Shown piece after piece: positions 16,486 to 24,158 of a stretch of 35,906 bases of DNA (position 1 is its first letter; the number at the start of each line of letters is the position of its first letter). The position numbers and the translations under genes were made by a program. Below the pieces are notes generated by a model, which was not told the DNA's origin, searched no databases, and saw only the letters and a list, made by a program, of their open reading frames with translations. The DNA lies in NCBI GenBank assembly GCA_007693435.1, contig REDO01000118.1, forward strand, positions 1-35,906, written 5' to 3'. Source of the stretch: Salinarimonadaceae bacterium (GTDB lineage Bacteria; Pseudomonadota; Alphaproteobacteria; Rhizobiales; Beijerinckiaceae).

Positions 16486-17492
16486 CCATGGACGACGGTG
16501 AGACGCCAATTCTGCAGGTCAGGGGATTGAGAACCTATTTCGAAACCGATCTTGGCGTAGGCAAGGCGGTCGACGATGTGAGCTTCACCCTGCGCCGAGG
16601 CCAGATCATTGGCCTTGTCGGCGAGTCCGGGTCGGGGAAATCGGTGACTGGCCAGTCCCTGATCGGCCTTGTCGATCGGCCGGGTCGCATCGTCGGCGGC
16701 GAGATCCTGTTCAAGGGCCGCGACATGGCGAAGTTGGCCCCGGAAGAACTTCGGCGACTGCGGGGCGATCGCATCTCCATCATCTTTCAGGACCCGATGA
16801 CAACGCTCAATCCCGTATTGTCTATCGGGACCCAACTGATCGAGACCGTTCTCGCACACTATCCCAGCGTCACGCCGCAAAAGGCGCGCGAACGGGCGCG
16901 CGACATGCTGGGCAAGATGGGGATTCCGAACCCCGAAGAGCGGCTTGACGCCTATCCGCATCAATATTCCGGAGGGATGCGCCAACGCGTGGCCATCGCC
17001 ATGGCGCTGATCAATGATCCTGAATGCGTGATCGCCGACGAGCCGACGACGGCGCTCGACGTCACGATTCAGAGCCAGATCGCTCATGAAGTGAAAGATC
17101 TGTGCCGCAACGCCGGTACGGCCCTCATCTGGATCACGCACGACCTTGGTCTTGTCGCGGCTCTGGCTGACGACATCTGCGTCATGTACGCAGGGCGCAT
17201 CGTCGAGCGCGGACGCGTCGAAGACGTCCTCGGGAAGCCCCTTCATCCGTACACTCGCGGGTTGATGGACGCAGTGCCGTCCCGGAACAAGCGCGGCGTT
17301 CGTCTGTCGCAGATTCCCGGAAGTATGCCGCCACTCCTGGCGCTTCCCGGAGGCTGCGCATTCCATCCCCGCTGCTGGAGGGCGGATCAGAGCGATTGTC
17401 GCGTGTCGCCACCCGAGGAGAGCCCCAGGGAGGATGGAGGCGCCTTGCGGTGCCATCATCCACTGGAAGACTCAATAGTGATGGCGAGGTAG
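16482..17492 (+). CDS. Dipeptide-type ABC transporter ATPase, DppD type
   Basis: A 336-residue ATPase: Walker A GESGSGKS (47-54), the subfamily's [13 protein letters not shown]-loop segment, signature YSGGMRQR, Walker [13 protein letters not shown] and H-loop WITHDLG. The C-terminal oligopeptide/dipeptide domain is present, including GCAFHPRC with cysteines that in some members bind a metal cluster. The first ATG at 16482 overlaps the DppC stop; a second ATG two codons later is possible. The DppF-type gene begins 2 bp after its stop. Confidence 0.94.
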   Translation: MTMDDGETPILQVRGLRTYFETDLGVGKAVDDVSFTLRRGQIIGLVGESGSGKSVTGQSLIGLVDRPGRIVGGEILFKGRDMAKLAPEELRRLRGDRISIIFQDPMTTLNPVLSIGTQLIETVLAHYPSVTPQKARERARDMLGKMGIPNPEERLDAYPHQYSGGMRQRVAIAMALINDPECVIADEPTTALDVTIQSQIAHEVKDLCRNAGTALIWITHDLGLVAALADDICVMYAGRIVERGRVEDVLGKPLHPYTRGLMDAVPSRNKRGVRLSQIPGSMPPLLALPGGCAFHPRCWRADQSDCRVSPPEESPREDGGALRCHHPLEDSIVMAR

Positions 17493-17494
17493 AG

Positions 17495-18481
17495 ATGGAG
17501 CCGATCCTCGAATTACGCGACGTCGAAAAGGTCTTCACCTCCAATGTCGGCCTGATCAGACGGTTGACGGACGCCAGGGCGGCTCGCCTGGCGAAGGGCG
17601 TTCGCGCTGTAGACGGCGTCTCCTTTTCCGTTACGCGGGGCGAGGTCGTCGGTCTGGTCGGGGAATCCGGTTGCGGCAAGTCGACCCTCGGGCGCATCGC
17701 GGCGCGCCTGATCGCGCCGAGCGCAGGCGCCGTTCTTTACGAGGGAAAAAATCTCGCCGCGCTCCCCACAAGCGAGGCTCGCCGGATTGGGCTGCGCACC
17801 CAGATGATATTCCAGAACCCGTACTCGTCATTGAACCCGCGCATGCAAGTGCGCGACATCATCGGGGAGGCGGCGCTCGTTCACGGGATCGTCCCGCGGC
17901 GGGCCATTGCGGACTACGTTGACTCCCTGCTCGCGCAGGTAGGGCTCGATCCGGAATACGCGCTCCGCCTGCCGCACCAGTTCTCGGGCGGTCAGCGGCA
18001 GCGTATCGGGATAGCGCGGGCACTTGCCGTGAAGCCTGAGTTCCTCATCTGCGACGAAGCCGTCGCCGCCCTGGACGTGTCGATCCAGGCGCAGGTCTTG
18101 AACCTGTTCGCAGACCTGCGCGACAGCCTCGGGCTGACCTACCTCTTCATCAGCCACGATCTCGGCGTGATCGAACATATCTGCGACCGGATCGTCATCA
18201 TGTATCTTGGGCGTATTGTTGAAATCGCCAAAACCGAAACACTGTTTTCCGCCCCCTGCCACCCTTACACCGAGGCGCTGCTGTCGAGCGTTCCGCGTTT
18301 CACCGGCGCGCGGGCGACCTTCCAGGCGGTCAAGGGCGAGATTCCGTCGCCGATCAACCCGCCGAGCGGCTGCCATTTTCATCCGCGTTGCCCGAAGGCG
18401 CAGGAGCGCTGCCGGGTAGAAGCCCCGGAATTGCGAACGATAAGGCCGGGCCAATTCGGAGCCTGCCACTTTCCGTCGTAA
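17495..18481 (+). CDS. Dipeptide-type ABC transporter ATPase, DppF type
   Basis: The second ATPase of the pair, 328 residues. It has the DppF-type N-terminal insert before AVDGVSF, Walker A GESGCGKS (56-63), [13 protein letters not shown], signature FSGGQRQR, Walker [12 protein letters not shown] and FISHDLGV. The C-terminal [15 protein letters not shown] segment matches the family. The ATG at 17495 follows GAGGTAGAG and starts the family-typical [14 protein letters not shown]. It ends the operon. The region just after its stop resembles the region after the second binding-protein gene. Confidence 0.94.
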   Translation: MEPILELRDVEKVFTSNVGLIRRLTDARAARLAKGVRAVDGVSFSVTRGEVVGLVGESGCGKSTLGRIAARLIAPSAGAVLYEGKNLAALPTSEARRIGLRTQMIFQNPYSSLNPRMQVRDIIGEAALVHGIVPRRAIADYVDSLLAQVGLDPEYALRLPHQFSGGQRQRIGIARALAVKPEFLICDEAVAALDVSIQAQVLNLFADLRDSLGLTYLFISHDLGVIEHICDRIVIMYLGRIVEIAKTETLFSAPCHPYTEALLSSVPRFTGARATFQAVKGEIPSPINPPSGCHFHPRCPKAQERCRVEAPELRTIRPGQFGACHFPS

Positions 18482-18510
18482 GGCGAGAGCGTCGTGTCGC
18501 GAAGTGGAGG

Positions 18511-19164
18511 TTACGAAGATAGCCTTAGACGGGCCTTGAGCGCCTCGCGGATGTGGTTGAGGGCGGCGCGATAGGCTCGATCGGGATCGCCTGTTCGCAG
18601 GCCTGCGATGATTTCCGCATGCTCGGAATAGGCTTTTTCTACGCGACCCTCTTCGACAAAGGTGGTCACCGGCAGAAGCGCAATCACATCATTTAAGTCA
18701 TCAAGCGCCTGGTTGAGGTATCGGTTTTGGCCGGCGTCGTATAGCCTCACGTGAAACAAGCGGTTGAAATGCGCGGCGCGCGCCGGATCGCCTTCCGAGC
18801 GCCGGAAATCCTGGTTGATCTGCTCAAGATTTTCAAACTCGACCTCACACCCGCGCTGGGCTGCGAAACGGGCGGCAGTGGCTTCGAAATCTGCGCGCGT
18901 GGCGTAGAGTTCCAGAACCTGCTGCATGTTCAAGGTTGAGACTGCGAGGCCGCGTCCGCTCGCGCCTTCGACAAGTCCCTTTTCCTGGAGCCGACCCAAA
19001 GCCTCTCGAATCGGTGTGCGGCTCATCCCCAATCGCTTTGCGACCTCCTCCTCCCGCAACCGTTCTCCCGGGCGGTAGGAGCCGGCGCGAATGGCTTCAA
19101 GAATAAGCCGGTAGGCGTTCTGCCCCCGCGTGTTCAGGCTATCGCATACTTCTGAAGTCGCCAT
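18511..19164 (-). CDS. GntR-family transcriptional regulator, FCD subfamily
   Basis: A 217-residue regulator with an N-terminal winged helix (about residues 10-77; GERLREEEVAKRLGMSRTPI then REALGRL) and a C-terminal all-helical FCD ligand-binding domain. FCD metal-site histidines are visible in NRLFH, SEHAEII and the final LNHIREAL. It lies convergent to the importer operon and divergent from the flavin reductase/second binding-protein pair, so it is well placed to control both. Candidate operators lie at 10147, 12357 and 19271. Its own leader carries a 40-bp tandem duplication. The effector is unknown, likely the imported compound or a metabolite of it. Confidence 0.93.
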   Translation of the reverse strand: MATSEVCDSLNTRGQNAYRLILEAIRAGSYRPGERLREEEVAKRLGMSRTPIREALGRLQEKGLVEGASGRGLAVSTLNMQQVLELYATRADFEATAARFAAQRGCEVEFENLEQINQDFRRSEGDPARAAHFNRLFHVRLYDAGQNRYLNQALDDLNDVIALLPVTTFVEEGRVEKAYSEHAEIIAGLRTGDPDRAYRAALNHIREALKARLRLSS

Positions 19165-19173
19165 GCCGTCACT

Positions 19174-19253
19174 TTATCCGCGTTGTCGAGCGCGCACCAT
19201 CGCCAATGTCGAGTTATCCGCGTTGTCGAGCTCGCCCCATCACCAACGTCGAG
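19174..19253. repeat. Two tandem 40-bp copies in the gntR leader
   Basis: Copy 1 (19174-19213) and copy 2 (19214-19253) both begin TTATCCGCGTTGTCGAG and end GTCGAG; I count four mismatches in 40 positions. The repeat sits 10 bp upstream of the gntR start, inside its probable 5' untranslated region. A recent duplication or a multi-copy protein/RNA binding element are both possible. Confidence 0.75.
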
Positions 19254-19270
19254 GCAAGGGAGTTGAAATT

Positions 19271-19292
19271 TTGTATTCAAATGTGTACAATT
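19271..19292. promoter_or_regulatory. Candidate GntR operator, site 3 (upstream of gntR)
   Basis: The inverted repeat TTGTA-N10-TACAA (19271-19290) contains GTGTACA and aligns with the sites at 10147-10166 and 12357-12377. It sits about 105 bp upstream of the gntR start in a sharply AT-rich stretch and would fit autoregulation. Confidence 0.5.
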
Positions 19293-19608
19293 TTTTGGTC
19301 GTCCAACTAAGGGTACAATGCGGTGGAACGACTTCGGGACGATGGCTGTTGGAGGACCAGAAGCGCCGCTTTCGCGCGGCATGGTGCGTCGCGTGCAAAC
19401 GAGATGCGGATATCGTCCGAGCGGAACGGGATCGTTGCCCGGCAGGGTTTCCCGGCCGATCGCCGGTAATCGCTCGACAGGCTTGTTAGTCAACTGTAAG
19501 AAAATGACGATTCAGCAAGTCTCTGTAAAAAATCACTGCTTCTAGTCGTGGAATTTTTATTTTATAATGGATGATATGTATTTCTTCCCCATCTTTACTT
19601 AAGATTGC
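19293..19608. other. Non-coding stretch between the gntR operator and the flavin reductase promoter
   Basis: About 315 bp with no credible gene. The second half (from about 19500) is strikingly AT-rich, unlike the rest of the window, and leads into the promoter at 19609. A separate promoter for gntR on the minus strand must lie near its left end, but I cannot place its boxes with confidence. Confidence 0.4.
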
Positions 19609-19652
19609 TTGACGTCGAATTGTAAGTAGTGTATAATCAACACTTGCTACAA
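19609..19652 (+). promoter_or_regulatory. Strong sigma-70-type promoter with overlapping inverted repeat
   Basis: TTGACG (19609-19614), a 17-bp spacer, and a perfect TATAAT (19632-19637) make the best consensus promoter of the window. Overlapping it is a 33-bp inverted repeat (19620-19652): TTGTA and AGTGT on the left mirror ACACT and TACAA on the right. This is a likely operator, perhaps for the same GntR protein, since the left half TTGTA...GTGTATAA resembles site 3 with a shorter spacer. Confidence 0.7.
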
Positions 19653-19697
19653 GCAAAAAAATTTGCTTGGGCTAATATAAATATGGCTGGAGTGGCG

Positions 19698-20318
19698 ATG
19701 TACTACGATCCAATATTGGAAAACCATGGGATGCGCTACAATCCTTTCAAGGCTCTCGTGACTCCGCGTCCAATAGGTTGGATCTCGACTTTGGATAAGA
19801 GCGGCAATGCCAATCTGGCGCCCTACAGCTTTTTCAATGCAGTGGCGGCGGACCCGCCTTATGTCGTCTTCGGCGTTGGCGGACACAATGAAGAGAGGCC
19901 CCGGAAGGACTCGGCCGTCAACGCGGAAGAAACTGGTGAGTTCGTTGTAAATATTGTTGGCTTGGCCCATGCCGATCAGATGAACAGAACGGCGCATTGG
20001 GTTGATCCTGGAGTTGACGAATTCGAATTCGCAGGATTGGAAAAGGAGCCGTCAGTCAAAGTTGCTGTGCCGCGCGTCAAAGGCGCGCCTGCTCACCTCG
20101 AATGTATCTATGACAGAACGGTTTTGCTTCCGTCGCGTATAGACGGGTTTCCGAACAGCGTCGTGTTCGGAAGGGTCGTTGGTGTTCATATTGACGATTC
20201 TGTGATAAATGAAGATGGACGAGTGGATGTATTGTTATATCGTCCTGTCGCACGAATGGGGTATCTTGATTATACCTCAATCGGCCAGCTGATTCAGCTG
20301 GAAAAATACCAAATCTAG
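19698..20318 (+). CDS. Flavin reductase-like FMN-binding split-barrel protein
   Basis: A 206-residue protein of the flavin reductase domain family, which binds FMN and often reduces flavin with NAD(P)H for a partner oxygenase. The family pattern is clear: YNPFKALVTPRPIGWIST, NLAPYSFFNAVAADPPYVVF, and later EFVVNIVG. I chose the ATG at 19698 because GGAGTGGCG precedes it; an in-frame ATG at 19683 lacks a ribosome binding site. The coding sequence is visibly less GC-rich than its neighbours. It is followed after 53 bp by the second binding-protein gene, probably in one transcript. No oxygenase gene is nearby; the MBL pair at 10559-12170 could be a functional partner (speculative). Confidence 0.88.
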   Translation: MYYDPILENHGMRYNPFKALVTPRPIGWISTLDKSGNANLAPYSFFNAVAADPPYVVFGVGGHNEERPRKDSAVNAEETGEFVVNIVGLAHADQMNRTAHWVDPGVDEFEFAGLEKEPSVKVAVPRVKGAPAHLECIYDRTVLLPSRIDGFPNSVVFGRVVGVHIDDSVINEDGRVDVLLYRPVARMGYLDYTSIGQLIQLEKYQI

Positions 20319-20334
20319 AGGAAGCATCAAATGA

Positions 20335-20356
20335 CGTGAAGAAAATCATCTTCACG
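20335..20356 (+). other. Small stem-loop before the second binding-protein gene
   Basis: An 8-bp perfect stem (CGTGAAGA / TCTTCACG) with a 6-nt loop lies between the flavin reductase stop and the ribosome binding site (GGAGGGG) of the next gene. It may set relative expression of the two genes. Confidence 0.4.
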
Positions 20357-20371
20357 CGGAGGGGACAAATC

Positions 20372-21967
20372 ATGCACAAATTAGTCAGATATCCAGTTTA
20401 TGCGGCGGCGCTCCTGGTGGGGTTTGCGTCGCTCCCGGCCGCGCAGGCCCAGGAAGACCAGCTCCGTATCGCCTATATCGGCGGCACAACGTCGATCGAT
20501 CCGCACTTTCATTCCGACACCTCGAATCTGGCCATTTCCCGCGCCGTGTTCGACGGGCTCGTGAATCCGGACGAAAACACGCGCCCGATACCCGGGCTGG
20601 CCGAAAGCTGGGAAATTATCGATCCGCGCACCTGGGAGTTCACCTTGCGCGAGGCGACCTTCCACGATGGTATGCCGGTGACCTCGGATGACGTCGCTTT
20701 TTCGTTTGAACGGGGCATGGATGTCGAGGACAGCCCGTCAGGCGGCTTCCGCAGGGTCCTGCAGGACAAGACGGTGAAAGTGGTCTCGGATCGTGTCTTC
20801 CGGATCGAAACCGAGGAGCCCGCGCCGACGCTGCTCGAAGATCTGTCCAACTTTGCGATCGTCTCGCGCAAGCATTCAGAAGGCGCGACCCGCGAAGACT
20901 TCAATGCCGGCAGGGTGACGATCGGCACAGGCCCCTACAAGTTTGTAGAGTGGATCCCGGGTGACCGGGTCGTGCTGGAGCGCTTCGATGATTACTGGGG
21001 GGAAAAGCCCGATTTCGCCCGGGTCGTCATGCGTCCCTTCGAGTCTGGGCCGACCCGCGTAGCCGCTCTCCTGTCCGGGGATGTGGACGCTATCGATCAG
21101 GTGCCCACGACCGATCAGGCGATGCTGCGCGAGAACCCCGATATCCATGTGGCGCAAACGCCTTCCAAGCGGATCATGTATATTCACATGGACAGCTACC
21201 GCGAAGAGACGCCGCATGTGACGGCGCATGACGGCAGCGCAATCGACAATCCGCTTCGTGACAATCGCGTGCGCTGGGCTCTCGCATTGGCGATCGATCG
21301 GCCGTCCATCGCCGAGTTCGTCATGGAGGGAGCTGCGGTGCCCGCCGGGCAATACGCACCTCTGGGCATGGAAGGGGCGAGTGAAACCCTCGAGCCGATC
21401 CCCTTCGACCCTGATCGCGCGAAGGCCCTGCTGGCCGAAGCAGGTTATCCCGACGGCTTCAAGTTGACCTTCCATTCCACGGGGCAGCGGTATCCGAACG
21501 ACGTTCAGCTCGCCGAAGCCATCTCGCAGATGTGGAGCAGGATCGGCGTCGACACCACTCTCGAGACGATGCCTGGGGCGGTGTTCTTCCGACGTGGCAG
21601 CACGGGGGGGCCTGATGGCACGCCGGAGTTCAGCGTCATGATGGCTGGCTGCTGTGCAAGTCCGGGTGGCGCGATAACGCCGCTGAATGTGCTCATGGGA
21701 ACGCGCGATCCTGACAGCGGGCGCGGGAGCGCAAACCGTGGACGTTACTCCAATCCCGAACTCGACGAGCTGATCGGGCAGGCCCTTACGGAAATGGATG
21801 ACGTCAAGCGTGATGCGATCATTCAGCGCGCCAGCGAGGTCGCCGTTGCGGATATGGCCGTGATCCCGGTGCACTTCCTCCTGAACACCTGGGCCTCCAG
21901 AGGCGATGTGGTTTGGCAGGCGACCTTGGACGACACGACCGTTCCGACCCGCGCTACAAAGAAGTAA
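20372..21967 (+). CDS. Dipeptide/oligopeptide-type ABC transporter substrate-binding protein (family 5), copy 2
   Basis: A 531-residue precursor with signal peptide (cleavage near AQA/Q, residue 26). It is a clear paralogue of the protein at 12824-14425: by eye about two thirds of aligned positions match, including GGTTSIDPHFH, TWEFTLREATFHDG, the EFVMEGAA(V/I)PAGQYAP segment and the unusual GCC(A/S)S pair of cysteines. The ATG at 20372 follows GGAGGGG; an upstream in-frame GTG would place charged residues before the signal peptide. No permease genes follow, so it presumably feeds the same DppBCDF-type importer, widening or tuning its solute range. Confidence 0.92.
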   Translation: MHKLVRYPVYAAALLVGFASLPAAQAQEDQLRIAYIGGTTSIDPHFHSDTSNLAISRAVFDGLVNPDENTRPIPGLAESWEIIDPRTWEFTLREATFHDGMPVTSDDVAFSFERGMDVEDSPSGGFRRVLQDKTVKVVSDRVFRIETEEPAPTLLEDLSNFAIVSRKHSEGATREDFNAGRVTIGTGPYKFVEWIPGDRVVLERFDDYWGEKPDFARVVMRPFESGPTRVAALLSGDVDAIDQVPTTDQAMLRENPDIHVAQTPSKRIMYIHMDSYREETPHVTAHDGSAIDNPLRDNRVRWALALAIDRPSIAEFVMEGAAVPAGQYAPLGMEGASETLEPIPFDPDRAKALLAEAGYPDGFKLTFHSTGQRYPNDVQLAEAISQMWSRIGVDTTLETMPGAVFFRRGSTGGPDGTPEFSVMMAGCCASPGGAITPLNVLMGTRDPDSGRGSANRGRYSNPELDELIGQALTEMDDVKRDAIIQRASEVAVADMAVIPVHFLLNTWASRGDVVWQATLDDTTVPTRATKK

Positions 21968-22096
21968 CGAAGCAAGGGCGACGTGTCGCGAAGACGGTGG
22001 AGAATTGAAGGCGGTGTAATCTCCGGGTGAATCCACCCACCCGAACCGGCGGCGGTAACTGCCGGGGAGATCGCGCCGTCAGCCGGTCTACGCAAC

Positions 22097-22130
22097 GCCA
22101 ACGCCGACGCTACAGTGCGTCGGCGTTGGC
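22097..22130. terminator. Perfect 14-bp stem-loop, probable terminator
   Basis: GCCAACGCCGACGC (22097-22110) and its exact complement (22117-22130) flank a 6-nt loop. It lies about 130 bp after the second binding-protein gene and 130 bp before the end of the convergent SDR gene, so it can stop transcription from the left. A short TTG follows, but no long T-run. Confidence 0.65.
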
Positions 22131-22153
22131 TTGTGACCCCATCCGATGGCGGT

Positions 22154-22214
22154 CGCAAGCTCTTCCACGAACATCCGCCTTGAGAACGAGGCTCGGTTCA
22201 TGGAAGAGCTTGCG
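22154..22214. repeat. 19-bp inverted repeat with 23-bp spacer between convergent genes
   Basis: CGCAAGCTCTTCCACGAAC (22154-22172) is mirrored with one mismatch at 22196-22214. It lies just beyond the 14-bp hairpin, between convergent operons, and could act as a terminator for the minus-strand operon. Alternatively it may be a scar from a mobile element. Confidence 0.6.
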
Positions 22215-22258
22215 GCCGACATCGATTCGAGGGGGCGGATAATGCGCGGTTTTCCGGC

Positions 22259-23032
22259 TCAGAAGCGGCCGCAATCCACCTTCATGCGATCGCCTGTGAT
22301 GCTGGACGACGCATCGCTTGCCAGGAAAAGGGCGGTGGCCGCGACCTCCTCAGGCTCCACCCATCGGCGAAGGGCGGCGACGTCGGTATAGTTCGACTTG
22401 ATGATCTCTTCGGCCGATCGTCCTTCAGCCGCCGCACGGCGGGCGATGACGCGCTCCATGAGTTCGCCGTTGACCGCGCCCGGGCAAAGCGCGTTCACCC
22501 TTACATTGGCGGGCCCGACCTCGCGGGCCACGGCTTCGGTCAGGCCGATGATCGCGAATTTGCTCGCAGAATAGGCGCTGCGCATCGGATAGCCCGTCAG
22601 CCCCATCAGCGAGGACATGTTGATGATCGATCCCGACCGTTGCTGCGTCATGATCTGGGCGGCGACCTTGAGGCAGTTGACGACGCCGAGAACGTTCACC
22701 TCGAAACATTCGCGCCAAGCGTCCAGATCGACATCGGCGATCGGGGCGATCGGTCCGCTCTGGCCGGCATTGTTGACGAGGACATCAATGCGGCCTGATA
22801 GCTCTAGTGCCTCGCCGAACAGGTTTTCGACATCCTCGATGCGGGTTACGTTGCACAACACGGCCTTGCCGCCGATCGCGGCGGCGACGGGATCGAGCGT
22901 TTCGCGGCTTCGCCCGGCGAGCACGACCTGCGCGCCCGCCTCGGAAAAGGCCACGGCGATCGCCTTTCCTATGCCGGTTCCCGCGCCGGTGACGATCGCG
23001 GTCTTCCCTTCGAGAGGCTTATGCGCGTTCAT
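22259..23032 (-). CDS. Short-chain dehydrogenase/reductase (SDR)
   Basis: A classical SDR of 257 residues with TGAGTGIG (15-22) for cofactor binding, NNAG (87-90), and the catalytic S140, Y154 and K158 (YSASK). An arginine follows the second beta strand (LAGRSRE), which may favour NADP(H), although this is weak evidence. It is the last gene of the seven-gene minus-strand operon, 7 bp after the FAD oxidoreductase gene, so it probably oxidises or reduces an alcohol/carbonyl intermediate in that pathway. Substrate cannot be assigned. Confidence 0.92.
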   Translation of the reverse strand: MNAHKPLEGKTAIVTGAGTGIGKAIAVAFSEAGAQVVLAGRSRETLDPVAAAIGGKAVLCNVTRIEDVENLFGEALELSGRIDVLVNNAGQSGPIAPIADVDLDAWRECFEVNVLGVVNCLKVAAQIMTQQRSGSIINMSSLMGLTGYPMRSAYSASKFAIIGLTEAVAREVGPANVRVNALCPGAVNGELMERVIARRAAAEGRSAEEIIKSNYTDVAALRRWVEPEEVAATALFLASDASSSITGDRMKVDCGRF

Positions 23033-23039
23033 GGCGTCC

Positions 23040-24158
23040 TCAATGCTGGTTTGTCGAATTGGAGCTGCCGGGCGCGAACCGGGCCGGATCGAAGAGCGGC
23101 AGTTCGGGTTCGCGTCCGAGGATCAGGTCTCCCATCAACCTTCCGATATAGGGGCCGATGGTGAAGCCTCCGCGCACGCAGCCGAGCACGAAAGCGTTCT
23201 CGACCCCGGGAAGGCGCCCCGCCAAAGGGTAGAAGTCGGGAACGTGGGCCTCGTAACCGGTCCACGATCGCAGGAGTCGGCGGTTGGCGATTCCGGGCGC
23301 CACGTGGCGGGCGAGGCGCAGATTGGTGAGAAGCGTGTTGGCGTTGACCTCGCCGCGCCCTTGCGCCGGGCGGCCTGTTCCCTGCCACCCGCCGCCGATG
23401 AGAATGCAGCCGTTGCTCTTTTGTTTGAGCGACAGCAATCCCGTCGCATGTCCGATGATCGAGCCGATGACCGGCGGGCCTGGTTCCGTGACCGAGACCG
23501 TATTGACCCTAACGGTGATCGGCAGGTGGCTGCCAAGCATCGGCAGGAGGTCGCCGAGCCAGGCGCCGGCGGCCAGAAGGAGCCGCTTCGCCCGGATCGT
23601 CCCGCTTTTCGCACGCAGGACGAAGTCGCCCTTCTCGCGCGTGATGTCCATGACCCCATCACGCTCGCGAAAGGCGACGCCGGCCTCGCGGAGCATGTGG
23701 CGGTAATACACGCCCATCAGGCTCGAATTGGCGTCGCCGTCTTCTTCGCAATAACTTGCCGCGACGACGGAGCGCGACAGTCCCGGCTCCTTGTCCGCGA
23801 CTTCGTTCAGCGAGACCATCCGGATCGGCGCGCCCGCTTCGCGCTTGAGCGCCATGCGTTCGGTCAGGAATTCCGCCTCCCGCTCGGTGAAGGCGAGCGT
23901 ATATCCGCCGATGCGTCTGAAGCCGACGGCTTTGCCCGCTTCGCGCCAGATCGCATGGCTTTTCAGCGCATATGGCATCAGCTTCAGGCGTTTGATCTGA
24001 AGCGAAAGCGTTCCGGCGTTGACCCCAGAGGCCCCCGAGCCGATCGCCCCCTGTTCGATCACGATGGTGTTCAGACCGCCCCCGCAGGCGTGGATCGCCG
24101 CGGCGCATCCCATGATGCCGCCGCCGACGACGGCCAGATCGTAGCGTTCGCCCGTCAT
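23040..24158 (-). CDS. FAD-dependent amine/amino-acid oxidoreductase (DadA/HcnC-like), subunit of a tripartite dehydrogenase
   Basis: A 372-residue DAO-fold flavoprotein starting with the dinucleotide motif VVGGGIMG (10-17) and the FAD-binding IEQGAIGSGASGVNAG region. The C-terminal SWTGYEAHVPDFYPLAG and FVLGCVRGGFTIGP match the substrate/FAD domain of D-amino-acid and opine-type oxidases. It overlaps the preceding gene by 4 bp. Together with the two upstream genes it matches the three-subunit plan of HcnABC, nopaline/octopine oxidase and D-hydroxyproline dehydrogenase, in which this subunit oxidises a C-N bond. The actual amine is unknown. Confidence 0.87.
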   Translation of the reverse strand: MTGERYDLAVVGGGIMGCAAAIHACGGGLNTIVIEQGAIGSGASGVNAGTLSLQIKRLKLMPYALKSHAIWREAGKAVGFRRIGGYTLAFTEREAEFLTERMALKREAGAPIRMVSLNEVADKEPGLSRSVVAASYCEEDGDANSSLMGVYYRHMLREAGVAFRERDGVMDITREKGDFVLRAKSGTIRAKRLLLAAGAWLGDLLPMLGSHLPITVRVNTVSVTEPGPPVIGSIIGHATGLLSLKQKSNGCILIGGGWQGTGRPAQGRGEVNANTLLTNLRLARHVAPGIANRRLLRSWTGYEAHVPDFYPLAGRLPGVENAFVLGCVRGGFTIGPYIGRLMGDLILGREPELPLFDPARFAPGSSNSTNQH

